NCBI GenBank assembly: GCA_040756995.1
Contig: JBFLYK010000001.1
Span: 434,001-498,000, forward strand
Length of the DNA stretch: 64,000 bases
Source of the DNA: BP-133 sp040756995
Lineage (GTDB): Bacteria; Actinomycetota; Acidimicrobiia; IMCC26256; BP-133
Reading direction: 5' to 3'
Part shown: piece by piece, positions 34,001-42,280 of the stretch
How positions within the stretch are numbered: position 1 is the stretch's first letter
How the letters are laid out: each line of letters begins with the position of its first letter
Notes under the pieces: model-generated
Seen by the model: only the letters and a program-made list of their open reading frames with translations
Databases searched by the model: none
What the model was told of the DNA's origin: nothing
Program-made: the position numbers and the translations under genes

Positions 34001-34208
34001 TGATCGCCCGGTCGAACCAGTGCCCCGGCTCCCGGGCGGGAACCGGCACGAAGCGGTCGGCGAGCAGGACCGCCCCGAGGAGCGTGAAGGTGAGCGCCAG
34101 CCAGGCGGCCGGCTCCTCCCGGCGCCGCGCCCACCGCATCATCGAGGCGGCGGCCAGCGCGACGAACACGCCGAGCTCCAGCCATTCCACCAGTGCGAGG
34201 ACGGTCAC
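31020..34208 (-). CDS. Membrane GAF-PAS-GGDEF-EAL protein with C-terminal receiver domain
   Basis: 1062 residues from a GTG at 34206-34208 (GGAGG lies only 2 nt upstream, so the start is uncertain). The N-terminal 215 residues form about seven membrane segments. A GAF-like domain (about 225-360), a PAS domain (about 380-490, WDLRTGEVVWSDELHRLFGF) and an intact GGDEF domain (RFGGDEFVLF) follow. Next is an EAL domain with GVEALVRW, VDDFGTGFSS and LKIDRSFV, and a REC domain (HRVLLVEDDIPVRC, DLVLLDLALPG). It can in principle both make and degrade cyclic di-GMP. A C-terminal receiver in this position is unusual. It is upstream of the Ser/Thr kinase gene. Confidence 0.93.
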   Translation of the reverse strand: MTVLALVEWLELGVFVALAAASMMRWARRREEPAAWLALTFTLLGAVLLADRFVPVPAREPGHWFDRAIIVDLALLPLCLYRFTSAFRARLRRPGRLPGWGTALLVAGAFALPHVPGGSPTEWPWWYAAYAAVFLTGWTALALLSVVRLWRCGRGQPSVTRRRMRLLAVAAVVLNVTIFVVADGGEHPWTGLVSGVLFGVAFAPPRALRARWRRPELEAFRRAEADLMRADTAERVTGLMLPHAARLLGAQAAVLVGSGGELRAWHGTTEDGAAEIATRLPVLHGRGNDAVISSGLVAVPLGSGWLAVPTTPATPFFGHDELDLLTTLSHLAGLALDRAELFDRERAGRSVLAEREAQLAEAQRTARLGSYTWDLRTGEVVWSDELHRLFGFRPGEIVEFGPAFTSRVHPDDLEPVLAAWRAVPRSPVPTTLEYRVVLPTGETRWMHGRVQPALGEDGTPVRLTGTIQDITDRKLAEEAFVYQAQHDALTGLPNRALFLDRLGQALACRHRGPSGVAVLFLDVDRFKWLNDSLGHAAGDELLVSVADRLQAAMRTEDTVARFGGDEFVLFCEGVADEAEAQALAGRVEAALAAPVTVGGEDTTVTASIGIAYVPAGEPDVTPESLVRDADAAMYRAKEQGRNRHELFDAGTRELALARHETTNALRRGIERGELLVHYQPVVDLTTGRIVGVEALVRWNHPQRGILPPGEFMALAEETGLVVPLGAVVLRTACRQVAAWRSAGGALADLSVSVNLAARQLLAPDLPAVVEEAVAASGLDPAQLCLEITESALLEDGDSSTRALNRLKAIGVQIGVDDFGTGFSSLTYLKRFPVDVLKIDRSFVEGLGRDRQDRAIVASVVDLAHAFGLTTVAEGVETPEQLDELRALGCEWGQGYLWSPPLPADAASQWIAAAAAQHPGADPTGRSSTGPVPPSETTGRHRVLLVEDDIPVRCLLRLVLDEEEHFEVVAETNDGREAIALARHLQPDLVLLDLALPGIGGLEALPMIRAVAPGAKIVVLSGLEPAAYVETTRRHGADAFHAKGGDPTTLPAILEALLVPVGP

Positions 34209-34370
34209 GCCCTCCAAGATCGACCGATACCGACCCAGACCTGAACCGCTTGCTGGGGGCAACCCGAGCCGGTCGCCGTTGTGTCCCGGTTTGGTGCCGA
34301 CCGGAGTTCGGCGACCCGGGACGCCGGCACCGGCAGGTGTCGATTCCCGCTGTCCGGGCAGACTGCAGCC

Positions 34371-35051
34371 GTGGGCGGCAGCGTGAACACCGGCCCGGAC
34401 GAGGCGATCAGCGACCCGGTGGCGCGACTACTCGACGGGTGCGCCGCCACCTGCCATCTCTGGCCGGAACAAGAAGAAGGTCCGTACCGGCGCGGCGACC
34501 AGCCTCGCCGTCGCGACGTCACCGAAGGCCGGGCCGGCCTACCGCTGGCGCTGGGCCTTCGCCTCCGCACCGACAACGGCGACCCGCTCGCCGCCGAGGT
34601 CGAGATCTGGCACTGCGACGCCCTCGGCCGCTACTCGGGCTATCCGCCGCCCGACCCCTCACGGACCGTCACGGCGGACACCGCACCGCGAGCCGAGTAT
34701 CTGCCCGACGAGACGTTCCTGCGCGGCCGCCAGTCCGCCGACGCCGCCGGCCGCGTCGAGTTCCGCACGATCTATCCCGGCTGGTATCCGGGTCGCACCG
34801 TGCACATCCACGTGATGGTCCACGCCGGCGGCCGGACCTACACCAGCCAGCTGTACTTCCCCGAGGGCGCCACCCGCGCCGTATTCGCCCGACCGCCGTA
34901 TCGGGAGCGGCCGACTCCCGACACCAGCAACGAGAGCGACGAGATCTATCCCACGGGTGGCGACCCCGCCCTGCTCGAGGTCATCGACGACGGAGAGGGC
35001 GGGCACCTCGCCGGCCTGTGCCTCACGCTCCCGGAGGCGGCGGCGCGATGA
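34371..35051 (+). CDS. Intradiol ring-cleavage dioxygenase family protein
   Basis: About 226 residues from a GTG at 34371 (a second GTG at 34383 is possible). It has EQEEGPY near residue 35, EIWHCDALGRYSGY, RTIYPGWYPGRTVHIHVMVH and SQLYFPEG. The Tyr, Tyr, His and His that bind Fe(III) in intradiol dioxygenases are all present (Tyr of GRYSGY, Tyr of GWYPGR, both His of HIH). The C-terminal part is short and no aromatic-pathway genes are adjacent, so the substrate is not certain; some relatives act on other catechol-like compounds. Runs in the same direction as the phosphatase gene 138 nt further on. Confidence 0.9.
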   Translation: MGGSVNTGPDEAISDPVARLLDGCAATCHLWPEQEEGPYRRGDQPRRRDVTEGRAGLPLALGLRLRTDNGDPLAAEVEIWHCDALGRYSGYPPPDPSRTVTADTAPRAEYLPDETFLRGRQSADAAGRVEFRTIYPGWYPGRTVHIHVMVHAGGRTYTSQLYFPEGATRAVFARPPYRERPTPDTSNESDEIYPTGGDPALLEVIDDGEGGHLAGLCLTLPEAAAR

Positions 35052-35189
35052 GCGACCGGCACAAACGCGCCGTGTTCCACCGGTGACCCTCAAAACCGGC
35101 ATCCCTGCACGCGGGGCGAGGCCGGTGGATGAAGGGAGCGGAGGCGGCGTGCCGAAAGACAGGGCGACCCGAAAGGACGCCGCTCGCCG

Positions 35190-35897
35190 ATGACCGCCAC
35201 CCTCGCCGCCTCCGAACTCGAATCCGTGCCGGCTGACCCGCCGGTGGCCGATGGCCGCCGGTCGCCGGCGGTCGTCCTCCGGCGGGGTCTGGTCGGATTC
35301 GTCGCCGTGATGGTGCTCGGCAACCTGGCCATCGCCGGCGTGTCGGCGTGGGCCCGGCACACGACGGCGGTGGCGCCGGCGCCCGACGTGACCGGCGTCA
35401 ACAACTTCCGGGTCGTGGACGGTCGCCTGTGGCGGGGGGCGGCGCCGTCCGTCAAGGGGTATCGATCCCTGGCCGCCGCCGGTGTCCGCACGGTGGTCGA
35501 CCTGCGGGCCGAACCGGACCTCGACGTCGACGGGGAACTCCTCGCCGGCCTCGGCCTCGAACGTCTGGCGATCCCGCTGCGCGACGGCCAGACGCCTTCG
35601 CCGGCCGAGATCGACCGCTTCCTGGCCACGGTGGCTTCCTCCGGGGGCCCGGTCTTCGTGCACTGCGGAGCGGGCGTCGGCCGGACCGGCACCATGGTGG
35701 CGGCCTACCTCGTGGCCACCGACCAGACCGACGAGTGGACGGCCATGCGGCGCAACCTGGCCGTCGGTCCGCCGTCCCTCGAGCAGCTCGCTTTCGTCGC
35801 CGGTCTCGATGACGGCGACCGCCCGAGTCCCGTGGTGGTGGCCGTCAGCCGGGTGCTGGACGCCCCCCGGCGGATCTGGTCCCGCCTGCAGGGGTGA
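35190..35897 (+). CDS. Membrane-anchored dual-specificity/tyrosine phosphatase
   Basis: 235 residues. An N-terminal membrane helix (LVGFVAVMVLGNLAIAGVSAWA, about 36-57) is followed by a phosphatase domain with the P-loop HCGAGVGRTG (Cys nucleophile and invariant Arg) and a general-acid candidate Asp in IPLRDGQTPS. This matches Cys-based DSP/tyrosine phosphatases that face outward from a single anchor. It could act on protein or inositol phosphate. The Ser/Thr kinase at 29684-30982 is nearby, but no direct pairing can be shown. The start follows AAAGGA about 12 nt upstream. Confidence 0.88.
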   Translation: MTATLAASELESVPADPPVADGRRSPAVVLRRGLVGFVAVMVLGNLAIAGVSAWARHTTAVAPAPDVTGVNNFRVVDGRLWRGAAPSVKGYRSLAAAGVRTVVDLRAEPDLDVDGELLAGLGLERLAIPLRDGQTPSPAEIDRFLATVASSGGPVFVHCGAGVGRTGTMVAAYLVATDQTDEWTAMRRNLAVGPPSLEQLAFVAGLDDGDRPSPVVVAVSRVLDAPRRIWSRLQG

Positions 35898-35900
35898 GCG

Positions 35901-36788
35901 TCAGCCGGCCGGGGCGCTCGACAGCTTGACGACTCCGGCCTGAACCCGGTCGAGGGCCGCGTCTTCCAGGCATCCGTGGATCCGGCGGGACGTCGACGCC
36001 CCGAGATCGGCCGGCACCTCCAGGCGGAAGCGGGAGCCGTCGAGTGCGGTGACGACCGGGTCGGGAAGGCCGCGCCGCAGGGGGCCGACGCATGACTGCC
36101 ACAGCGACGTGACCACCCGCTCCGGGATGGCGGCCGCCAGCTGCCCGTGGAGTTGCACTTCGATGAGCGTGTGCATCCCCGCCCGGGGATGATGCGGCCG
36201 GCTCTGGGTGGCGTCGGCCAACTCGCCGATGCCCCAACCCAGCCCGCAGGCCACGACCACCGCCAGGGCGGCCCGCGGCAACACCGGCGGCACCCGGCGG
36301 GCCGGGGCGGCCGCCGCCGGCGGCGCCGGTCGCAACAGTCCGCCCGCCGGAAGCGCCAGGACCCCGAGGCGGCTGGCCAGGCGCCGCTCGAGCACCGGAC
36401 GGGCCGTGGCCCGGGCCAGCGTTTCCACCATCCAGGCCACCCCCGAGGCCAGCACGCCGGCGCCGAGCAGGATCGGAAGGAACACGTTGGTGCCATTGGG
36501 CGTGAGCCAGGCGAAGACCGGCTGCGGCGGCGGTGCCGTCTCCCGGACCCGCTCCAGCACTCCCGGCGGCGGGGGCGGGGGAGCGGCCGCGCTCAGGGTC
36601 TTCAGCCGCTGCTCGAGGGCCGCCAGCCGGCGGAGGACGGCGACGGTCGCCAGAGCCACCTCGGCCACCACCAGGAAGACCGCCGCCACCAGCGCCCGGT
36701 GCCACTCCCAGCGGTAGAGATAGACGATCGTGTAGATGGCGGAGGCGGCCGCCGACGCGGCGCCGACCACCAGGGCCAGGCGCCTCAC
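35901..36788 (-). CDS. Hypothetical membrane protein
   Basis: 295 residues from a GTG at 36786-36788, coupled to the PEP-synthase-like gene by a GTGA overlap. Three to four hydrophobic segments (VVGAASAAASAIYTIVYLY, ALVAAVFLVVAEVALATVAVL, FLPILLGAGVLASGVAWMVE, AALAVVVACGLGWGIGELA) frame a Pro-rich loop and end in a soluble C-terminal domain (about 215-295) with two cysteines. I do not recognise a family. Coupling suggests that it works with the PEP-dependent protein. Confidence 0.7.
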   Translation of the reverse strand: MRRLALVVGAASAAASAIYTIVYLYRWEWHRALVAAVFLVVAEVALATVAVLRRLAALEQRLKTLSAAAPPPPPPGVLERVRETAPPPQPVFAWLTPNGTNVFLPILLGAGVLASGVAWMVETLARATARPVLERRLASRLGVLALPAGGLLRPAPPAAAAPARRVPPVLPRAALAVVVACGLGWGIGELADATQSRPHHPRAGMHTLIEVQLHGQLAAAIPERVVTSLWQSCVGPLRRGLPDPVVTALDGSRFRLEVPADLGASTSRRIHGCLEDAALDRVQAGVVKLSSAPAG

Positions 36789-38878
36789 CGGCTTCCGCCG
36801 TCGAAGGGGGCGACCTCGCCGGTGGTCCCGTCGAGCGTCAGCGCCGTTCCGGACGGGAACCGGTCCCGGGCACCGGTGTGGCCGACCACACACGGCACAC
36901 CCAGTTCCCGGGCGAGGATGGCCAGATGGGACAGGGCGCTGCCCGTCTCGGCCACCACCCCGGCGAGCCGCCCGAGGTGCGGAGCGAGCCCGGGATCGAG
37001 CGTGGCCACCACGAGCACGGAGCCCGGCGGGGCGGGCAGCGGGCCCTGGTAGGCGACGCCGGCCGCCCGTCCCGGCGATGCCCCCCGACCGGTGGGGGAA
37101 CGCCGCTTCCCCGCCAGAGGCACCGGAACCGGTCGATCGCCGGCCAGGCGGAACGCCGCCGGCAACGGCGGGCTGAGCGGGCGCCGCCGGGCGTCGATGC
37201 CGATCGGGACGACGCCATGGCGCACGGCCGCCTCGAGTTCCGTGCGGGTCAACAGCCCAACGTCACGCCGGTCGCCCAGAACGCCCCGGGCCGTGAGCCG
37301 CAGGCCGAGCTCGAGTGCCGCCTGCCGGGTGAGTTCATGGACCCAGCGGGCGCGGAGGCGCAACGCCTCCCGAGGGCCGAGCCCGTCCAGGTCGATGCCG
37401 TTCCGTGCCGGCTCCATCGGGGCGGCGACCGGCGTCGGGAAGGGGGAGCCGCCGGTCAGCGCCGGCGGCCGGAGGGCCAGAACCACCGGCCAGGCGGCGA
37501 TGATGTCGGCGTCCTCGAGGCCGGCGGCCCGCCCGGCGGTGAGGGCGTCGAGCGCCAGGCCCGCGGCGGTGAGCGGCGACGGGGGCAGGAGCCCGGCCAG
37601 CATCTCGTGGCCATGGAGCGAGGTCAGCGACTCGGCCGCCCGGTCGAGGAGCAGGAGCAGCCGGTCGTCGTCGAGGTGCTCGAGCGCCGGGGTGGCGACC
37701 AACTCGGCATCCACGGCCGCCGTGATGTCGCCCGCCAAAGCGGGCAGCGCGGCCCGCAGCCGTCCGACCGTCCAGGCGGCGCGCAGCCGGCGCAGCGGTG
37801 GCCGTGGGTCGACGCGTGACCACCACGTCGCCGGAGTGGGATCCGATCCGAGCAGTTCGAGGTCGGCCGCCACCCGGCCGCCGACGGTCACCACGATCGG
37901 AGATCGGGCCAGCCGGCGCCGGGAGGCGGAGCCGGTGAGGCGGAGGGACTCGGCGATCGCCCGACGGAGCGGCGGCAGCCAGAGGTCTTCCTCGAGCGGG
38001 TCGAGCGGGTCGGGGAAAGTCTCGGCCATCGGCCCGGGACCGAGCAGTGGCCCCCCGGCCGGCGGGGCGATGGCGGTGACCGGCCTGGCCTGGAGCAGCC
38101 AGAGACGGCCGTCGGTGGCGAAGGCCCATTCGACGTCCTGCGGGCCGCCGAAGAGCGCCGCCGCCCGCCCGGCCAGGGCGGCCAGAGCCCGCCGATCTCT
38201 CCGGTGCAGCGGCAGCCGCGGGCCTTCCCCTTCGACGAGCCGGCCGCGGGGGCCGAGCAGATAGCGGCTTCCGTCCACTTCACCGCTCACCAGCGCCTGC
38301 GGGCCACCCTCGACCGCCACCACCACCAGCCGGTCGGTCCGGCCGGTCATCGGATCGAGGCCGAACATCACCCCGGACAACCTCGGTTCGAGATGAGGCT
38401 GGACGAGGACGGCCATGGCCCCGGAGCCCGTCCCGCCCAGGAGAGCCGAGCGGACGACGGTGTCGACCGCCGCCTGGAAGGCCGACCAGTGCGCGACCCC
38501 GACGACGGACGAGAACCGGCCGGCCATCGACGAGCCGGCCTGATCCTCCACCGGCGACGAGGAGCGAACGACCACCGGCCGGCGGCCGTTGTCGGACAGC
38601 ACGCACCACGCCGCGGTCAGCTCTTCCCGTATCCGGCGGGAGACATCGCGCCCCGACGAGAGAAGCTCCACCGATCGGGTGGTGAGGACGAAGCCCGGCA
38701 GGACGGGCAGCCCCATGGCCGCCGCCCGACCCAGGTTGGCGGCTTTGGCTCCCACCACGGCCGGCCCGGCCACGGCGGCCAGTTCGAGGGAGATGACGGC
38801 GGTTGAACTGAGACGGTCAGCGACGTCGAGCGCCGCTGATCTGTGCTCGCGCAGGGGTGAACGGACGACGGCGCCCAT
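36785..38878 (-). CDS. PEP-synthase/pyruvate phosphate dikinase-like phosphotransferase
   Basis: 697 residues from the ATG at 38876-38878 with GGAAGGA about 9 nt upstream. The N-terminus is an ATP-grasp-like nucleotide-binding domain (VGAKAANLGRAAAMGLPVLPGFVLTT, VVVRSSSPVEDQAGSSMAGRF, VEWAFATDGRLWLLQARPV). The C-terminus is a swivelling phosphohistidine domain ending in ETGSALSHLAILARELGVPCVV, with the phosphorylated His in SH. The PEP-binding TIM barrel of PpsA is absent, so the layout is that of Rph-like or chaperone-type phosphotransferases rather than PEP synthase proper. The substrate is unknown. Followed by a coupled membrane protein gene. Confidence 0.8.
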   Translation of the reverse strand: MGAVVRSPLREHRSAALDVADRLSSTAVISLELAAVAGPAVVGAKAANLGRAAAMGLPVLPGFVLTTRSVELLSSGRDVSRRIREELTAAWCVLSDNGRRPVVVRSSSPVEDQAGSSMAGRFSSVVGVAHWSAFQAAVDTVVRSALLGGTGSGAMAVLVQPHLEPRLSGVMFGLDPMTGRTDRLVVVAVEGGPQALVSGEVDGSRYLLGPRGRLVEGEGPRLPLHRRDRRALAALAGRAAALFGGPQDVEWAFATDGRLWLLQARPVTAIAPPAGGPLLGPGPMAETFPDPLDPLEEDLWLPPLRRAIAESLRLTGSASRRRLARSPIVVTVGGRVAADLELLGSDPTPATWWSRVDPRPPLRRLRAAWTVGRLRAALPALAGDITAAVDAELVATPALEHLDDDRLLLLLDRAAESLTSLHGHEMLAGLLPPSPLTAAGLALDALTAGRAAGLEDADIIAAWPVVLALRPPALTGGSPFPTPVAAPMEPARNGIDLDGLGPREALRLRARWVHELTRQAALELGLRLTARGVLGDRRDVGLLTRTELEAAVRHGVVPIGIDARRRPLSPPLPAAFRLAGDRPVPVPLAGKRRSPTGRGASPGRAAGVAYQGPLPAPPGSVLVVATLDPGLAPHLGRLAGVVAETGSALSHLAILARELGVPCVVGHTGARDRFPSGTALTLDGTTGEVAPFDGGSR

Positions 38879-39254
38879 GCACAGGGGTCCTTCCCGGGAC
38901 GGGCGGCGGGCCGGGTTCACGTCTGGCTCGCTACGGCCTCCGTGACCACCTAACGGCCGTAGGTCCTCGCCTCCACACCGCATTCTCAACACGAGAGAAG
39001 CGGTTCAACGGTACGGCCGCCTCCCCGCCCCGGCAACGCCGCAAGTACGGCAAACCAGGGCGGGTGCAACGCCCGATGCCGCCCTCGCCGCCGGATGCCC
39101 CGACCGCGGGACGCACACGGAGAAGGCGAAGAGCCTCTGGGGCGTGTTCGTTCGTGATGGCCCGCGCTAAGGATCCGTTAAGAATCTCGGGGCTCGCGTT
39201 GAGATCGCGTCAAGCTCGGCCGGTCGGCCGGGTGCGCGGGATACAAGGGTTGGC
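38879..39254. other. Divergent promoter region
   Basis: A 376-bp region between the PEP-synthase-like gene (leftwards) and the DUF4118 gene (rightwards). I see no gene in it. The right third contains OmpR-type direct repeats (39168-39206). Confidence 0.5.
39168..39206 (+). promoter_or_regulatory. Direct repeats resembling an OmpR/KdpE-type operator
   Basis: TAAGGATC (39168) and TAAGAATC (39179) are spaced 11 bp apart, and a third, weaker copy TTGAGATC begins at 39199. Eleven-base direct repeats are the usual target of OmpR/PhoB-family response regulators; next to K+ genes, KdpE would be the natural candidate. Confidence 0.4.
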
Positions 39255-40013
39255 GTGGACGTTGAAGGGATTCGGAGGGATGTCGGGATCGCCATCGGCG
39301 GCATCGGCCCGATGGCGGTGGCCACGTTGCTGGTCGGTGTCCGAGGTCATATCCAGAACGCCAACGTTGCTCTGATCCTGGTCATGGTCGTGGTGGCGGC
39401 GGCGGCCATCGGCGGCCGGGTTGCCGGCGCCACGGCGGCAGTCATCGCCGCCGTGTCGTTCGACTTCTTCCATACGCAGCCGTACCTTCGGCTCGCCATC
39501 GACACCGCCGACGATGTGGAGACCACGGTGCTCCTCCTCGTCGTGGGCCTACTGGTGGGACATCTGGCCGCCGACGCGATGCGGGCCCGGGCGTCGGCTG
39601 CCGAGAGCAGCCTGGAGATCCGGCGGATCCACCGGGTGGCGGAAAGGGCCGCCGGGGGCGAGGAAGCCGCCCAGGTGCTCCAAGCGGCCCAGGACGAGCT
39701 GATCGCGCTGCTCACGCTGCGGTCGTGCAGGTTCGAGGCGCAGCCGATCCTGTCGGTGCTGCCCCGCCTGGAGCGGGGAGGCGACATCGACACGAGGGTG
39801 TGGCGGTACCGCGACGGGGGATTCGAGCTCCCCGCCCAGGGGGTGGAGCTACCCGTCTACGGCCGCGGCCAGCCGCTCGGCCGCTTCGTCCTTGAACCGA
39901 CGACGGGCGTGGGAGTGACGCTGGAGCAGCGGGTGGTGGCCGTGGCCATCGCCGACCAGGTGGGAGCCGCCCTGGCCGTTCCCTGGACCACTCGGAATGG
40001 AAAAGGGTTCTAA
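39255..40013 (+). CDS. DUF4118 (KdpD-like) membrane protein
   Basis: 252 residues from a GTG at 39255. Three to four membrane segments (VALILVMVVVAAAAIGGRVAGATAAVIAAVSFDFFHTQPY and TTVLLLVVGLLVGHLAADAMRARA) match the DUF4118 membrane module of the K+ sensor kinase KdpD. A GAF-like cytoplasmic part (about 110-250) follows, but there is no kinase domain. It could be a stand-alone K+ or turgor sensor, or a structural partner. It lies directly upstream of the Ktr K+-uptake genes, which supports a K+ link. Confidence 0.82.
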   Translation: MDVEGIRRDVGIAIGGIGPMAVATLLVGVRGHIQNANVALILVMVVVAAAAIGGRVAGATAAVIAAVSFDFFHTQPYLRLAIDTADDVETTVLLLVVGLLVGHLAADAMRARASAAESSLEIRRIHRVAERAAGGEEAAQVLQAAQDELIALLTLRSCRFEAQPILSVLPRLERGGDIDTRVWRYRDGGFELPAQGVELPVYGRGQPLGRFVLEPTTGVGVTLEQRVVAVAIADQVGAALAVPWTTRNGKGF

Positions 40014-40157
40014 AAATGGGGAACGAGCTCCTCCACGGCCTACGCCACCGGGGAGATCCTCTTCGTTACCGCCGTGGAAAGTCGTCACACGCTGGTGGGA
40101 ACAGTCCGGCCCGGATGCGCGATCCTTTGGCGTGGTTTGTTCTGTCCGAGACCCGAC

Positions 40158-41546
40158 ATGATCGCTCCCCGGTTCCTGGAGCGTTTTCGAGCGGGACGGA
40201 ACGATCGCCCCGCCGGCGGTGGCGTGCTCCGGCATCCGGCCCAGTACATCGTCGTGACGTTCCTGGCCACGAGCCTGGCCGGCACGCTGCTCCTGCTGCT
40301 GCCGGTGGCGACCCGGGCGCCCGGGAGGGCATCGTGGACGACGGCGCTCTTCACGTCGACGTCGGCCACCTGCGTGACCGGACTCGCCGTCGTGGACACC
40401 CCCCGCTACTGGAGCGGCTTCGGTCAGGTCGTCATCCTCGGCCTGATCCAGGTCGGCGGTCTGGGGATCATGACCCTGTCCTCGCTGCTCGTGATCATCC
40501 TCAGCCGCCGGCTCGGCATCCGCCAACGGCTCGTCGCCGCCGCCCAAACCGGCACCCTCCGCCTCGGCGACGTCCGGTCCCTCGTCGTCGCCGTGATCAA
40601 GATGACAATCGCCGTCGAGACAGCCGTGGCGGTCGTGCTCCTGCTGCGGTTCTGGCTGGCCCACGACACGTCGTTGGGGCGCGCCGCCGTGCTGGGAGTG
40701 TTCCACGCCATATCGGCATTCAACAACGCCGGCTTCGCCCTGTTCTCCGACAGCCTCATCGGGTACCAGACCGACCTCGTCATGCTGGTCGTGATCGCCC
40801 TGGCCATCATCGCCGGCGGCCTCGGGTTCCCCGTCTGGCGACAGATCGCGGCCACTGCCGGCAGGCCCAGCGAGTGGGACCTCCACTCGAAGATCACCGT
40901 ACTGACGACCATCGGTTTGATCAGCGTGGGCTGGGTTCTGTTCACGTGGTTCGAATGGACCAACGCGGCCACCTTCGGGAAGCTGTCGACTCCGGAGTCA
41001 GTGGTGAACGGCTTCTTCCAGAGCGTGACGCCGAGGACAGCGGGCTTCAACGCGATCGACATCGCCGAGCTCAACGACACCTCCCATCTCCTCACCACCA
41101 TCTTGATGTTCATCGGTGGCGGCAGCGGGTCGACCGCCGGCGGGATCAAGGTCACCACCTTCGCCCTCCTCGGCTGGGTCATGTGGGCCGAGGTCCGCGG
41201 CGAGCGGGACGTCGATGTGTTCCGCCGCCGTGTTCCCACCGACATCCAGCGGCAAGCGCTCACCGTGGCCCTGATGGCCGTCGGCGGAGTGGTCGGGTCG
41301 ACCATGCTGCTGCTCACGATCACGCCCTTCGAACTCGCCGACGTCGTCTTCGAGTCGGTCTCGGCGCTCGGAACGGTCGGGCTGTCGACCGGGATCACCC
41401 CGTCGCTGTCGGAGCCCGCGCGGCTGGTCGTCACGGCGCTGATGTTCGCCGGGCGCGTCGGCCCGCCCACCGTCTTCGCCGCGCTCGTGCTCCGTGACCG
41501 CGAGCGTCTCTACCGGCATCCTGAGGAGCGGATCATCATTGGCTGA
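40158..41546 (+). CDS. ktrB: K+ uptake channel subunit KtrB/TrkH family
   Basis: 462 residues from the ATG at 40158. Four pore loops of the SKT superfamily are visible: STSATCVTGLAVVD, SAFNNAGFAL, SVTPRTAGFNAID and SALGTVGLSTG, each with the conserved selectivity-filter Gly. Two transmembrane helices flank each, and KVTTFALLGWVMWAEVRGERDVDVF is the cytoplasmic link. It forms the K+ (or Na+-coupled K+) pore, gated by the KtrA-type protein encoded next. The 3' end overlaps the ktrA start by 8 nt. No clear Shine-Dalgarno sequence is visible. Confidence 0.93.
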   Translation: MIAPRFLERFRAGRNDRPAGGGVLRHPAQYIVVTFLATSLAGTLLLLLPVATRAPGRASWTTALFTSTSATCVTGLAVVDTPRYWSGFGQVVILGLIQVGGLGIMTLSSLLVIILSRRLGIRQRLVAAAQTGTLRLGDVRSLVVAVIKMTIAVETAVAVVLLLRFWLAHDTSLGRAAVLGVFHAISAFNNAGFALFSDSLIGYQTDLVMLVVIALAIIAGGLGFPVWRQIAATAGRPSEWDLHSKITVLTTIGLISVGWVLFTWFEWTNAATFGKLSTPESVVNGFFQSVTPRTAGFNAIDIAELNDTSHLLTTILMFIGGGSGSTAGGIKVTTFALLGWVMWAEVRGERDVDVFRRRVPTDIQRQALTVALMAVGGVVGSTMLLLTITPFELADVVFESVSALGTVGLSTGITPSLSEPARLVVTALMFAGRVGPPTVFAALVLRDRERLYRHPEERIIIG

Positions 41547-42252
41547 GCGATCACCGAGACAGTGGACCTTCGGTCACCGTCAACCAGCTACCCGGGCCCA
41601 GGCGGGCGAGTCGGTCGTGGTCCTCGGCCTGGGCCGCTTCGGCGGTGCCGTCGCCGCCGAGCTACTCCGCCTCGGCTACGACGTCCTGGGGGTCGACCAC
41701 TCCGAAGCAGCCGTTCAGTACTACACCAGCCGCGTCTCCCACGCCGTACAGGCCGACATCACCAGCACCCAGGTCCTCCGCCAGCTCGGCGTCAATGACA
41801 TGACGCACGCCATCGTCGCCGTCGGGACAGACCTCGAGGCCAGCATCCTCGCCACCGCCGCCCTCGATGAGCTCGGCCTTCCCAATATCTGGGCCAAGGC
41901 GGTGAGCCGTCAGCACGGCCGCATCCTGGAGCGCGTCGGCGCCCATCACGTCGTTTACCCGGAGCACGACATGGGCCATCAAGTCGCCCACATGATCGGC
42001 GGGCGCATCCTCGACTGGTTCCAGCTCGACGAGCAATTCGCCCTGGTGGAGACGGTGGTCCCCTCCAAGTTGGTGGGTCGGACCCTGGCGGAATCCGGCA
42101 TCCGAGAGAAGTACAACGTCACGGTCGTCTGCGTGAAGCCCGCCGGCGGCAAGTTCACCTACGCCACCGTCGACACCAAGCTTCAGCGTGGCGACATCCT
42201 CGTGGTCGCCGGCGAGACGGCCGCCGCCGAAGCTTTCGCACGCCTGGGCTAG
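41539..42252 (+). CDS. ktrA: K+ uptake regulatory subunit KtrA (RCK domain)
   Basis: 237 residues from a TTG at 41539 with GAGGAG 11 nt upstream; this is the best in-frame start after the KtrB stop region. RCK-N Rossmann fold: VVVLGLGRFGGAVAAELLRLGYDVLGVDHSEAAVQYY (GxGxxG plus the ribose-binding Asp), then AVQADITSTQVL. The C-terminal RCK-C (about 150-237) binds c-di-AMP in some relatives. It gates KtrB in response to ATP/ADP or NAD(H). The start overlaps ktrB, a sign of tight coupling. Confidence 0.92.
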   Translation: MAERSPRQWTFGHRQPATRAQAGESVVVLGLGRFGGAVAAELLRLGYDVLGVDHSEAAVQYYTSRVSHAVQADITSTQVLRQLGVNDMTHAIVAVGTDLEASILATAALDELGLPNIWAKAVSRQHGRILERVGAHHVVYPEHDMGHQVAHMIGGRILDWFQLDEQFALVETVVPSKLVGRTLAESGIREKYNVTVVCVKPAGGKFTYATVDTKLQRGDILVVAGETAAAEAFARLG

Positions 42253-42280
42253 TTGCCGCCGGTCGATCGAGGAGGACGGC

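Noticed and set aside
40014..40157. c-di-AMP (ydaO-type) riboswitch before ktrB
   Set aside because: A short stem can be drawn but I could not match the conserved core; not supported.
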